DNA of 64,000 bases, from assembly GCA_963775695.1 (NCBI GenBank), contig CAVZJU010000012.1, forward strand, positions 205,690 through 269,689. The letters run 5' to 3'. A program made the translations under genes and the position numbers. A model generated the notes under the pieces. It was not told the DNA's origin. It did no database searches and saw nothing but the letters and a program-made list of their open reading frames with translations. Position 1 is the stretch's first letter. Each line of letters opens with the position of its first letter. Below, one piece after another: positions 1 through 8,050 of this stretch. The DNA comes from DATBLE01 sp963775695 (GTDB taxonomy: Bacteria; Actinomycetota; Thermoleophilia; Gaiellales; Gaiellaceae).

Positions 1-578
1 GCCTCACGGCGGACGACCTGCGCCGGCAGGCGCTCGAGATCGCCGACGTCAACGATGCACTCGCGCCCTTCCGCGTCCTCCGCGGCTCCGAGTGCGACAT
101 CCTCCCCGACGGCCGGCTCGATCTGCCCGATTCCACCCTCGCCGAGCTGGATTGGGTCCAGGCGAGCGTCCACGGCGGCCAGCGCCTGTCGAGGCACGAC
201 CAGACGAAGCGGGTCGAGGAGGCGTTGCGCAACCCGCACGTCTCCTGCCTCTCGCACCCGAAGGGCCGGTACATCAACCGCCGGCCCGAGAACGAGCTCG
301 ACGTCGATCGGCTGATCGAGGTCGCGCTCGAGGAGGGAGTGGCGCTGGAGGTGAACGGCCTGCCGGACCGGCTCGACCTGCGCGACGTCTACGTCAGGCG
401 GGCGGTCGAGGCCGGCGTGAAGATCGTCTGCTCGACCGACGCGCACTCGATCCCCGGGCTCGGGAACATGGAGCTGTCGGTCGCGACCGCCCGCCGGGGG
501 TGGGCGTCGGCGGCGGATGTCGTCAACACCCGGCCGCTAGATTCCGTGCTCGATGGACGTCGAGCGCTTCACGGCTGA
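1..578 (+). CDS. PolX-family DNA polymerase, C-terminal PHP domain (partial)
   Basis: The gene enters from the left edge already open in frame 3 and ends at TGA 576-578, so only about the last 190 residues are present. The visible part reads as a PHP phosphoesterase domain of bacterial family X polymerases: RGSECDILPDGRLDLPD, then LAELDWVQASVHGG, SHPKGRYINRRP, EVNGLPDRLDL and the metal-binding STDAHS near the end. In PolX the PHP domain gives 3'-5' exonuclease or phosphatase activity in base-excision repair. The polymerase half would lie outside the window. The next gene starts inside its last 26 bases. A stand-alone PHP protein cannot be excluded without the upstream sequence. Confidence 0.8.
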   Translation, partial: LTADDLRRQALEIADVNDALAPFRVLRGSECDILPDGRLDLPDSTLAELDWVQASVHGGQRLSRHDQTKRVEEALRNPHVSCLSHPKGRYINRRPENELDVDRLIEVALEEGVALEVNGLPDRLDLRDVYVRRAVEAGVKIVCSTDAHSIPGLGNMELSVATARRGWASAADVVNTRPLDSVLDGRRALHG

Positions 579-1224
579 GCTCTCCGGCCTCTTCGAGGAC
601 TACCCGCGCTCGCCGGTGCCGAAGGGTCGTCGCTTCGACGACGTCGTCGAGGGGGTCCCGAACCTCGCCACCGAGAACGTCCTCGCCCTGCTCAACCTGG
701 CCGCCTCGCTGCTGGGAACGGGCGAGAGCTACGTCGAGGTCGGCTCCTTCTACGGCGCGAGCCTGATCGGCGCGATGCGCGGCAACGAGGGGGACTTCGT
801 CGCGATCGACCGCTTCTCGTTCGACGTTCCCGAGGTCCGCGGCCGGGAGCTTCCCCGTGCGAGCCGCGAGGGCCTCGAGCAGAGCCTGTCCCGCTTCGGC
901 GCCGAGCACGCGACGATCCTGGAAGGGGACGCGTTCGAGCTGATCGAGGGCGGCGCGCTCGGCGAGCGGCGCGTCGGCGTCTACTACTGGGACGGCCCGC
1001 ACGACTACGACTCGCAGCTGCGCGGCATGCGCGCGGTCGAGCCGTGGCTCGCGCCCGAGGCGTTGATCCTGGTCGACGACTACGACTGGGACGACGTCGC
1101 GCGGGCGACGCGCGACTACATCGCCGCCGAGGCGAAGGCAGAGCTCCTGTTCGGGATCGCCGGGGAGGAGAGCGGCCAGGTGTGGTGGTGGGACGGCGTC
1201 GCCGCCGTGGGGTGGCGCGCCTAA
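553..1224 (+). CDS. Class I SAM-dependent methyltransferase
   Basis: This is a 223-residue protein with a Rossmann-type SAM-binding start (YVEVGSFYGASLIGAM, about residues 60-75), an acidic second motif (VAIDRFSFD) and a late LILVDDYDWDDV strand. That layout fits the Methyltransf_24-like group found with surface-polysaccharide genes. The predicted role is methylation of a sugar or other small acceptor, with the substrate unknown. The ATG start overlaps the end of the upstream PHP gene by 26 bases. Its TAA stop shares bases with the TAG stop of the convergent small gene on the other strand. Confidence 0.75.
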   Translation: MDVERFTAELSGLFEDYPRSPVPKGRRFDDVVEGVPNLATENVLALLNLAASLLGTGESYVEVGSFYGASLIGAMRGNEGDFVAIDRFSFDVPEVRGRELPRASREGLEQSLSRFGAEHATILEGDAFELIEGGALGERRVGVYYWDGPHDYDSQLRGMRAVEPWLAPEALILVDDYDWDDVARATRDYIAAEAKAELLFGIAGEESGQVWWWDGVAAVGWRA

Positions 1225-1492
1225 CCGACGCGGCCCGGCCCCGACATCGTCCACTCGGTCAGGTCGAACCAGTGCGAGCCGCGGAGCGCGTCGACGACGC
1301 GTGGGTCCGTGTGCCGCTTGAAGAAAACATGCCGATCGACGTCGGCGCAGATCTCCGCCTCGTCGAGGTTGACGTCGGGAATCTTCATCAGCGCCTCCGC
1401 CGGGAGCTGGGCCTCCCGGACGGTCAGGTGCTTGAACTGGAGGTCGGGCGCGATCTCCATCAGCTCGGGCCAGTCGGGACACGTCTGGTAGC

Positions 1493-1496
<4 letters not shown>
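1221..1496 (-). CDS. Small conserved-looking hypothetical protein (91 aa)
   Basis: A 91-residue soluble, acidic protein starts MSYQTCPDWPELMEIAPDL and ends WTMSGPGRVG. Its ATG overlaps the TGA of the upstream ABC ATPase in an ATGA junction, which implies translational coupling as the last gene of the hemE-hemH-wzt run. It has no signal peptide, membrane segment or recognisable motif. I do not recognise the family. The coupling and codon use support a real gene rather than a chance frame. Confidence 0.65.
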
Positions 1497-2712
<1,216 letters not shown>

Positions 2713-2716
<4 letters not shown>

Positions 2717-3594
2717 GGAATCGAGGGTACCGCGAGCGCCCGCCGCACGATCGTCGCCAGCGTGGTGACGAACGCCGGCTCGCTGTTCGGCATCTCGATC
2801 CGGGCGAAGCGCATGCCCAACTCGTCGGCCTTCGCCTGCGCCTGGATGTCGAGGTCCCAGCGGATCTCGAGATGGTCGGCGACGAAGCCGATCGGACAGA
2901 CCAGCACGTCGTCGACCCCCTTCGCGTGGAGCGCCTCGAGGTGGTCGATGATGTCGGGCCCGAGCCAGGGCTCGCCGGTCGACGATGCGGACTGGTAGCT
3001 GAACGACCAGTCGCTCGGGCCCGCGGCCCGAGCGATAGCTGTCGCGGTTTCCATCAGCTGCCGCTCGTACGGGTCGCTTTCGGCCAGGATTCGCGCCGGA
3101 AGGGAGTGCGCGGTGAACACGACGTGCGCCGACATGCGCCGCACCCGGCCGGCGAGGAGCTCGACGAAGCCCGTCTCCAGGTGCCAGCTGTCGACGAACT
3201 CGAGCTCGGCGCGCCCGGCGAGAGCCTCCTCGAGCTGCTGCCGGTAGCCGCCGATCGAGAGGCGCGAGTAGTGCGGCGCGAGGACGAGGCCGGCAACGGT
3301 GTCCGAACCGGTCCGGAGCGCGGCCTCGGCCGCGTCGGCGATCCGCGGCGTCCAGTGCTTCATGCCCGTGAAGACCGCCAGCCCGAGCTCTGCCTCCAGC
3401 GCCGCCCTGGTCTGCTCGGTGATCTCGTTCAGCGGGTTCGACTCCTCGATCCCGAGCCGCCGGTAGCGCTCCGTCAGGTCGGCGAGACGCTCCGGGCTCA
3501 CGGGCCGGCCGCCGCGGATGTCGGCGTAGTAGGCCGGGACGTCCCCGATTCGGTCCGGCGACCCGTACGCCATCAGCACGACTGCTGCGTTCAT
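2713..3594 (-). CDS. hemH: Ferrochelatase (coproporphyrin ferrochelatase type)
   Basis: A 293-residue protein matches the ferrochelatase fold. MNAAVVLMAYGSPD opens the first strand, VFTAHSLPARI carries the conserved active-site His163, and CPIGFVADHLEIRWDLD carries Glu243 of the second metal-site motif. It inserts iron into a porphyrin. In most Actinomycetota the substrate is coproporphyrin III, so the name cpfC may be more accurate. It is coupled to hemE upstream (ATGA at 3591-3594) and to wzt downstream, an unusual operon partner. Confidence 0.92.
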
Positions 3595-4628
3595 TCGCGT
3601 ACCAGCTCCACGAGCCGGGTCAGGTCGTCGGGGTCGGTCTCCGGCAGCACACCGTGGCCGAGATTGAAGACGTGGCCGGCTCGGCCGCCGGCGCGGGCGA
3701 GGACGTCGCGAGCGGCGGCCTCGATCCGCGGCCACGGGCCGAGCAGCACGGCCGGATCGAGGTTCCCCTGCACCGCCTTCTCCGGGCCCACCACCTCCCA
3801 GCCCTCGTCGAGCGGGAGGCGCCAGTCGAGTCCGATGCAATCGCCACCGGCCGCGGCCATCGCGCCGAGCAGATGAGCCGTACCGGTCCCGAAGTGGATG
3901 GTCGGGACGTCCACCGACTCCAGCACGCGGGCGGAGTGGGGCGCCACGAACTCCTCGTAGTCGGAGGCGGACAGCACGCCCACCCACGAGTCGAAGACCT
4001 GGATCACGTCCGCGCCGGCCGCCACCTGCGCGGCGACGTACGCGGCGAAGCCCTCGGCCAGCCGCTCCATCAGGGCGCGCCACACGACCGGCTCGCGGTA
4101 CATCAGCTCCTTCAACCGGACGAAGTCGCGCGTCGGCTTCCCTTCGACGAGATACCCCGCGACGGTGAACGGCCCGCCGCAGAACCCGACCAGTGCGCGC
4201 TCGACAGCAAGCTCGCGGCGGACGATCCGAACCGCCTCCAGGACCGGTCCGTAGGCCTCCTCGGGATCGGGCAGCCGTAGCCGCTCGACGTCGGCGGCCG
4301 TCGCCACGGGCTCGGCGACCACCGGCCCGACCCCCTCGACCAGCTCGACATCGATCCCCATGGCCAGCACGGGCGTGACGATGTCGGCGAACAGCACGGC
4401 CGCGTCGACCCCGTGGCGGCGCACCGGCTGGAGGGTCACCTCGGCGCAGAGTTCGGGCGTGTTCGCGACCTCGAAGAAGGAGTGGCGCTCGCGCAGCTCG
4501 CGGTACTCCGGCAGCGACCGGCCGGCCTGGCGCATGAACCACACAGGGGGGCGCCCGACCTGCTCGCGCCGCAGCGCGCGGACGAGGAGCGGGTCAGGCA
4601 CCGGCGGCCTGGGCCGGAGTGATCGCAA
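3591..4628 (-). CDS. hemE: Uroporphyrinogen decarboxylase
   Basis: At 345 residues this is of normal length for HemE, which decarboxylates uroporphyrinogen III to coproporphyrinogen III in the cytosol. The N-terminal signature PVWFMRQAGR (residues 28-37), the catalytic Asp in LFADIVTP and the second signature GFCGGPFTVAGYLVEG are intact. The start is uncertain. The ATG at 4628 overlaps vapC by 35 bases, while a GTG at 4601 gives a 336-residue protein and only an 8-base overlap. The gene is followed directly by hemH. Confidence 0.93.
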   Translation of the reverse strand: MRSLRPRPPVPDPLLVRALRREQVGRPPVWFMRQAGRSLPEYRELRERHSFFEVANTPELCAEVTLQPVRRHGVDAAVLFADIVTPVLAMGIDVELVEGVGPVVAEPVATAADVERLRLPDPEEAYGPVLEAVRIVRRELAVERALVGFCGGPFTVAGYLVEGKPTRDFVRLKELMYREPVVWRALMERLAEGFAAYVAAQVAAGADVIQVFDSWVGVLSASDYEEFVAPHSARVLESVDVPTIHFGTGTAHLLGAMAAAGGDCIGLDWRLPLDEGWEVVGPEKAVQGNLDPAVLLGPWPRIEAAARDVLARAGGRAGHVFNLGHGVLPETDPDDLTRLVELVRE

Positions 4629-5013
4629 AGCCGGGCCGGACGAGGTCGGCGATGTCGGCGCTCACGAGGCGGACCCCTTGGCGGCGAGCGGCAGCAACAT
4701 AGGCAGCGTCGTAGACGCTCATACCACGTTCAGCCGCGAGGGCGCTCGCCTCCTTCACGAGCCCGTCGTCCACCCGCTGGAGCGCATCGCCGCAGGCGAT
4801 CACCACGAGGCGCACCAGGTCCGCCGCCCGGGCTTCGGACTTCCATTTGACGACGGCCACGTTCGCCACTTCATAGAGCGTCAGGTCGAGTGCGGTCACC
4901 TCCACCTGTCCGGCGGCGGCTCTCTCGACGAGAGAGGCCGCGTGTTCGTGGTGGGCGTTTCCTCGATCGGCCGACGCAGCCCAGACGGTGGCGTCGAGCA
5001 GAAGCGTCCTCAA
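4594..5013 (-). CDS. vapC: VapC-like PIN-domain ribonuclease toxin
   Basis: This 139-residue protein is one PIN domain. The acidic metal-binding residues are at the expected places: Asp7 (LLLDATVWAA), Glu48 (LYEVANVAV), Asp102 (SVYDAAYVAAA) and Asp120 (SADIADLV). PIN toxins of type II systems cleave tRNA or other RNA when freed from their antitoxin. Its start overlaps the end of the vapB-like gene, the usual two-gene arrangement. It runs straight into hemE, so transcription may continue into the haem genes. Confidence 0.85.
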   Translation of the reverse strand: MRTLLLDATVWAASADRGNAHHEHAASLVERAAAGQVEVTALDLTLYEVANVAVVKWKSEARAADLVRLVVIACGDALQRVDDGLVKEASALAAERGMSVYDAAYVAAARRQGVRLVSADIADLVRPGFAITPAQAAGA

Positions 5014-5237
5014 CGTGAGTTCCGCATCGCCCGGATGAACTCCGTGCTATCGCCTCCGTGATCCTCTGCCCCGGCGAGGATGGCGAGGATCGCCTCACGC
5101 CGAGCATCCGCGTCCGCCCTCAGCTCACGGTCGGCCAGCTCGCGCAGGAACCCGCTCCGGGAGAGACCACGACGCTGCGCCTCGGCGTCGAGTTGGGCCA
5201 AGAGATCGTCCGGGATGCTGATCATCACCTTCGCCAC
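5010..5237 (-). CDS. vapB: VapB-like ribbon-helix-helix antitoxin
   Basis: From GTG 5237 the product is 75 residues: a short MetJ/Arc-type ribbon-helix-helix region (VMISIPDDLLAQLDAEA, then RRGLSRSGFLRELADREL) followed by an acidic tail ending EFIRAMRNSR that would wrap the toxin. RHH antitoxins bind palindromic operators and repress their own promoter. A perfect palindrome lies directly upstream at 5249-5258. I chose GTG 5237 because a TATACT hexamer lies exactly six bases before it. ATG 5225 is a possible alternative. Confidence 0.8.
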   Translation of the reverse strand: MAKVMISIPDDLLAQLDAEAQRRGLSRSGFLRELADRELRADADARREAILAILAGAEDHGGDSTEFIRAMRNSR

Positions 5238-5240
5238 GAT

Positions 5241-5272
5241 TCTAGTATATACCGGTATTGCCAACTCTAGAC
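5241..5272 (-). promoter_or_regulatory. vapBC leaderless promoter and palindromic operator
   Basis: On the minus strand TATACT (5244-5249) is followed by six bases and then the GTG of vapB, placing transcription start at or next to the start codon. A perfect 10-bp palindrome ATACCGGTAT (5249-5258) abuts the hexamer, and TCTAG repeats flank it at 5241-5245 and 5266-5270. This is a plausible autoregulatory operator for the RHH antitoxin. The stretch is markedly AT-richer than its surroundings. Confidence 0.55.
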
Positions 5273-5279
5273 TCGGCTG

Positions 5280-5975
5280 GTGCAGCCGGTTCCCGCGCAC
5301 GCCGTCCCGGCCGGGCCCCTTGCCGTCCGCTGGCTCGCCTACGAGCTCGTGCCCCCACAGGCCGGCGCGGTCGCCATCGCGACGGTCGAGCTCGAGAACG
5401 CCGGCGCCGACACCTGGCGCGAGGTCCTGCTCGCGTACCACTGGCTGGACGAGCTCGGCAACGCGATCGACTGGGACGGCCTGCGCACCGCGCTCCCGCG
5501 CCTAGAGCCACGTGCCCGTACCGAGGTGGCGGCCCGGGTCCGTGCCCCGATGCCTCCCGGCCGCTACCGGCTCGCGTTCGATCTCGTGGTCGAGGATCTC
5601 TGCTGGCTCTCGGAGATCGGCAATGAGCTGCTCGCGACCGACGTCGACGTTCGCCCGCGCGTCGCGGACGACGCGGTCTCGCACCTCCCTCCCGACGTCG
5701 AGCCGGCTCCGGACTGGCACGACCTCGTCCGGGCCGCGCACGAGGAGGGGTTCGCTGCGGTCGGCGGCGGGATCGAGAGCCGCGAGCGCGAGCTCCGCCC
5801 ATACCGAGCCGGAGGCGGCCGCAACCCGTCCTTCGCCGGGCCGCTCGTGTGCCCGTCGCTGCTACCACCGCTGGAGCCGAACTGCGAGGTCGCCGGGCTG
5901 CCGGCGTGGCGCCAGGATGGCGACGAGCCGTGGATCTACGACGGCCGGATCAGAGCCCGATTGAGGAGACCGTGA
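5280..5975 (+). CDS. Hypothetical protein with N-terminal Ig-like beta-sandwich
   Basis: A 231-residue cytosolic protein with a GTG start and no signal peptide. Residues 15-120 look like an immunoglobulin-like beta-sandwich, with the pattern LLAYHWLDELGNAIDWDGLR, LPRLEPRARTEVAARVRAP and PGRYRLAFDLVVEDLCWL. Similar sandwiches occur at the C-terminus of Wzt and beside polysaccharide genes. The C-terminal half has no recognised domain. It reads away from vapBC and ends before a non-coding stretch with hairpins. A glycan-binding accessory role is inference only. Confidence 0.6.
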   Translation: MQPVPAHAVPAGPLAVRWLAYELVPPQAGAVAIATVELENAGADTWREVLLAYHWLDELGNAIDWDGLRTALPRLEPRARTEVAARVRAPMPPGRYRLAFDLVVEDLCWLSEIGNELLATDVDVRPRVADDAVSHLPPDVEPAPDWHDLVRAAHEEGFAAVGGGIESRERELRPYRAGGGRNPSFAGPLVCPSLLPPLEPNCEVAGLPAWRQDGDEPWIYDGRIRARLRRP

Positions 5976-6137
5976 CCAGGCGCCGCCGGAGCCGGGCTTT
6001 GCCCGGCGGGAGGCACAGAACGGCGAGGCAACATCGGCACCACGAAGACCGGGGCCGGCTCCGCGCATGCTGGCGGGTGCAGGAACGCCCGCAAGGAGAG
6101 GGCCCGTGGGGGAACCAGGGGTTCCCCCATGCGACCG
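5976..6137. other. Non-coding gap with GC hairpin and family-A palindrome
   Basis: This gap separates two converging genes. It holds a GC hairpin (GCCGGGC at 5991-5997, loop TTT, GCCCGGC at 6001-6007) and, further right, a family-A palindrome (6107-6129). The hairpin has the same layout as the inner hairpin of the 171-bp elements at 41064-41080. I see no gene here. Confidence 0.6.
6091..6129 (+). repeat. Family-A palindrome, copy A1
   Basis: Arms TGGGGGAACC (6107-6116) and GGTTCCCCCA (6120-6129) pair perfectly around AGG. They are preceded by the family leader GCAAGGAGAGGGCCCG. The element sits between convergent genes, just past the stop of the permease gene on the other strand. Confidence 0.75.
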
Positions 6138-6935
6138 CTAGAGCTCCACGGCGATCCGGTCGTCGACGCGCCTGAACACCCACGCGCCGACCGTGAGCGC
6201 CACCACCGTCTCGACGACCAGGTAGACGACGTCCCAGCCGCCGGGCACCCGGCCGTAGAACAGCGGGTCGCGGAGCGCGTACAGCGGCGGCGTCAGCGGG
6301 TTGACCCAGCGCAGGATCGTCACCACCCAGTCGTAGTGCTGGACGCCACCGGGGAGGTCCTCGAGCCGGTAGAGGATCGGCGTCAGGAAGAACCAGGGGA
6401 GCAGCACCGCCTGGACGAGATGCTCGACATCGCGGAAGACGACGTTGGCGCACGAGACGATCAGTGCCACCCCGCAGACGAACGCGACGATGCCGGCGGC
6501 GATCGGGATCCCGAGCAGGAAGGTGTCGCGTGTCTCGGGGATGACGATCGCGTCCACGACCATCAGCACCGCGAGCATGGCCACGAAGGTGACGAGTTGC
6601 GTGGCCACGACGGACAGCGGGACCAGCTGGCGCGGGAAGCGCACCTTCTTCACGAGCGCCGCGCTGTCGACCATCGACCGGGCACCCGTCGTCAGCGAGG
6701 CGGAGAAGAACAGCCAGAGCGCGAGCCCGACGAGCAGGTAGAGCGGGTAGTGCTCGATGTCGGTCGCCTTCCACAGCACCGAGAAGACGAGCACGTAGAT
6801 GCCCATCAGGATCAGCGGGTTGAGCAGCGACCAGACGACCCCGAGCGCCGACCCCTTGTACCGCGTCTGGAGATCGCGCCGGAAGAGGTTCCCGAAGAGC
6901 TCCCGGTAGCGGTAGAGATCCGCGTAGACCGTCAC
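6138..6935 (-). CDS. wzm: Polysaccharide ABC exporter permease, Wzm type
   Basis: This ABC-2-type permease has about six membrane helices. The cytosolic N-terminus reads YRELFGNLFRRDLQTRYKGS and is followed by LGVVWSLLNPLILMGIYVLV, the typical start of O-antigen/teichoic acid exporters. The frame is open back to 6995, but those extra residues lie in an inverted repeat (6957-7026). GTG 6935 (VTVYADLYRY) is the better start and gives 265 residues. The partner ATPase is at 1493-2716. The complex would export a finished glycan across the inner membrane. Confidence 0.87.
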   Translation of the reverse strand: MTVYADLYRYRELFGNLFRRDLQTRYKGSALGVVWSLLNPLILMGIYVLVFSVLWKATDIEHYPLYLLVGLALWLFFSASLTTGARSMVDSAALVKKVRFPRQLVPLSVVATQLVTFVAMLAVLMVVDAIVIPETRDTFLLGIPIAAGIVAFVCGVALIVSCANVVFRDVEHLVQAVLLPWFFLTPILYRLEDLPGGVQHYDWVVTILRWVNPLTPPLYALRDPLFYGRVPGGWDVVYLVVETVVALTVGAWVFRRVDDRIAVEL

Positions 6936-6956
6936 GACAACGGAAAAGGCTAGCGG

Positions 6957-7026
6957 GATGATCGGTTCCTGACCCTCGTGCTTGCAGGCCCCCATCCGCG
7001 AGTGCGATGGTCAGGGACCGATCATC
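6957..7026. repeat. 70-bp inverted repeat with 18-bp arms
   Basis: The arms at 6957-6974 (GATGATCGGTTCCTGACC) and 7009-7026 pair with a single mismatch around a 34-base spacer. The right arm contains the stop codon of the zinc-ribbon methyltransferase. The left arm runs to 22 bases before the proposed wzm start. It could form a hairpin in the methyltransferase-wzm transcript. Confidence 0.7.
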
Positions 7027-7960
7027 TCACCTTACGGGCGAAGAGCGAGACGCCCGAATAGCCGTAACAGGTCTGCGCGAACCAGGTAGCCGCCGAGCGG
7101 CCGACCACCGGGAGCCGCCGCAGCCTGCCGCCGATCCGCCGGTCGCGCAGGTCGTCGTCGCCCTCGGCGTGCTCGACGCGGCGTACGACCAGGCCGCTCC
7201 GCGCGAACGCCCACAGATACGCATACAGCGTGTGCACGTGCTCGTTGATCCCGAAGCTCTTCTCGTGCTCCTGGTCCTCGACCGACGCACTCGCCCGCAC
7301 CGCGCGCGTCCCCTCGTTCAGCGCGGCGACGGTGCCGCCGCGGCGCGTGATCCGCGCCATCTCGCCGACCATCCGCCCGAGCTCGAGCGCGTGGTGCAAG
7401 GCCGCGACGCAGTAGACGAGGTCGAAGGAGCCGGTCGCGAACGGGAGATGCTCGCCGTCGGCCTGGACGCGTGCGAACGGCCCGACGCGGGTCTCGTAGA
7501 AGGCGCCGCGGCCGAGCCCGATCTTGGGGTCGGCGAGGATGTCGGTGGCGACGTACTCGACCCCGAGCGGCACGAGGTGCTGGGCCGCCCACGCCTTCGC
7601 CGCGCCCACCTCGAGGACGCGCATGCCCGGGCGCACGTACCGCTCGAGCAGCAGTGAGAACGAATGCTCGTTGGCCTTCCAGGTCGTGTCCTCCCAGTGC
7701 AGGTCGCGCGTCAGGTAGGGAAGGTGCGCGTCGACCTCGTCGTCAGGCTCGTACCACCCCTCCTCCCGCGCCATCGCCGGCCAGCCGGCGATCTCGGCGC
7801 GCTTCTCGGCGATGCCCGGCAGGCGGTCGTCGAGCATGCGCGGGATCCCCTCCTCGACCGGGAAGACCGCTGCGCAACCGGTGCAGCGGAGCCCTTCGGG
7901 GACCTGCTCGAGCGCCCTCCGGCAGACGGGACAGCACATGACGTCGAGCGGAGGGATCAC
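7022..7960 (-). CDS. Zinc-ribbon SAM methyltransferase
   Basis: From GTG 7960 the protein has 312 residues. The N-terminus holds a Trm112-like zinc ribbon, Cys10-x2-Cys13 and Cys26-x2-Cys29 (CCPVC, CTGC). A class I methyltransferase domain follows, with RVLEVGAAKAWAAQHL (about residue 115) and FDLVYCVAALHHALELG. Such proteins are common in glycan clusters. A GGAGA lies about ten bases before the GTG, and the 70-bp inverted repeat at the end separates it from wzm. The substrate is unknown. Frames open far upstream in this phase are antisense to the next gene and are not real. Confidence 0.8.
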   Translation of the reverse strand: MIPPLDVMCCPVCRRALEQVPEGLRCTGCAAVFPVEEGIPRMLDDRLPGIAEKRAEIAGWPAMAREEGWYEPDDEVDAHLPYLTRDLHWEDTTWKANEHSFSLLLERYVRPGMRVLEVGAAKAWAAQHLVPLGVEYVATDILADPKIGLGRGAFYETRVGPFARVQADGEHLPFATGSFDLVYCVAALHHALELGRMVGEMARITRRGGTVAALNEGTRAVRASASVEDQEHEKSFGINEHVHTLYAYLWAFARSGLVVRRVEHAEGDDDLRDRRIGGRLRRLPVVGRSAATWFAQTCYGYSGVSLFARKVR

Positions 7961-8050
7961 CCTGTGAGTATCTCCGTACAAAGGAACCGGGGACAGGCTG
8001 AAGATCTGTCCCTCTCTGTGCTCATCAATGTCTAACACCGCTGGGTTACC
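7961..8050. other. Divergent intergenic region with family-B palindrome
   Basis: This 90-base gap separates the minus-strand methyltransferase from the plus-strand WecA-like fusion and should hold both promoters. It contains the family-B palindrome B1 (7990-8012). No clear -35/-10 pair stands out. Confidence 0.5.
7990..8012. repeat. Family-B palindrome, copy B1
   Basis: GGGACAG (7990-7996) pairs with CTGTCCC (8006-8012). The interior GCTGAAGAT is a decayed form of the GGCT-NN-AGCC core seen in the other family-B copies. It lies in a divergent promoter region. Confidence 0.6.
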
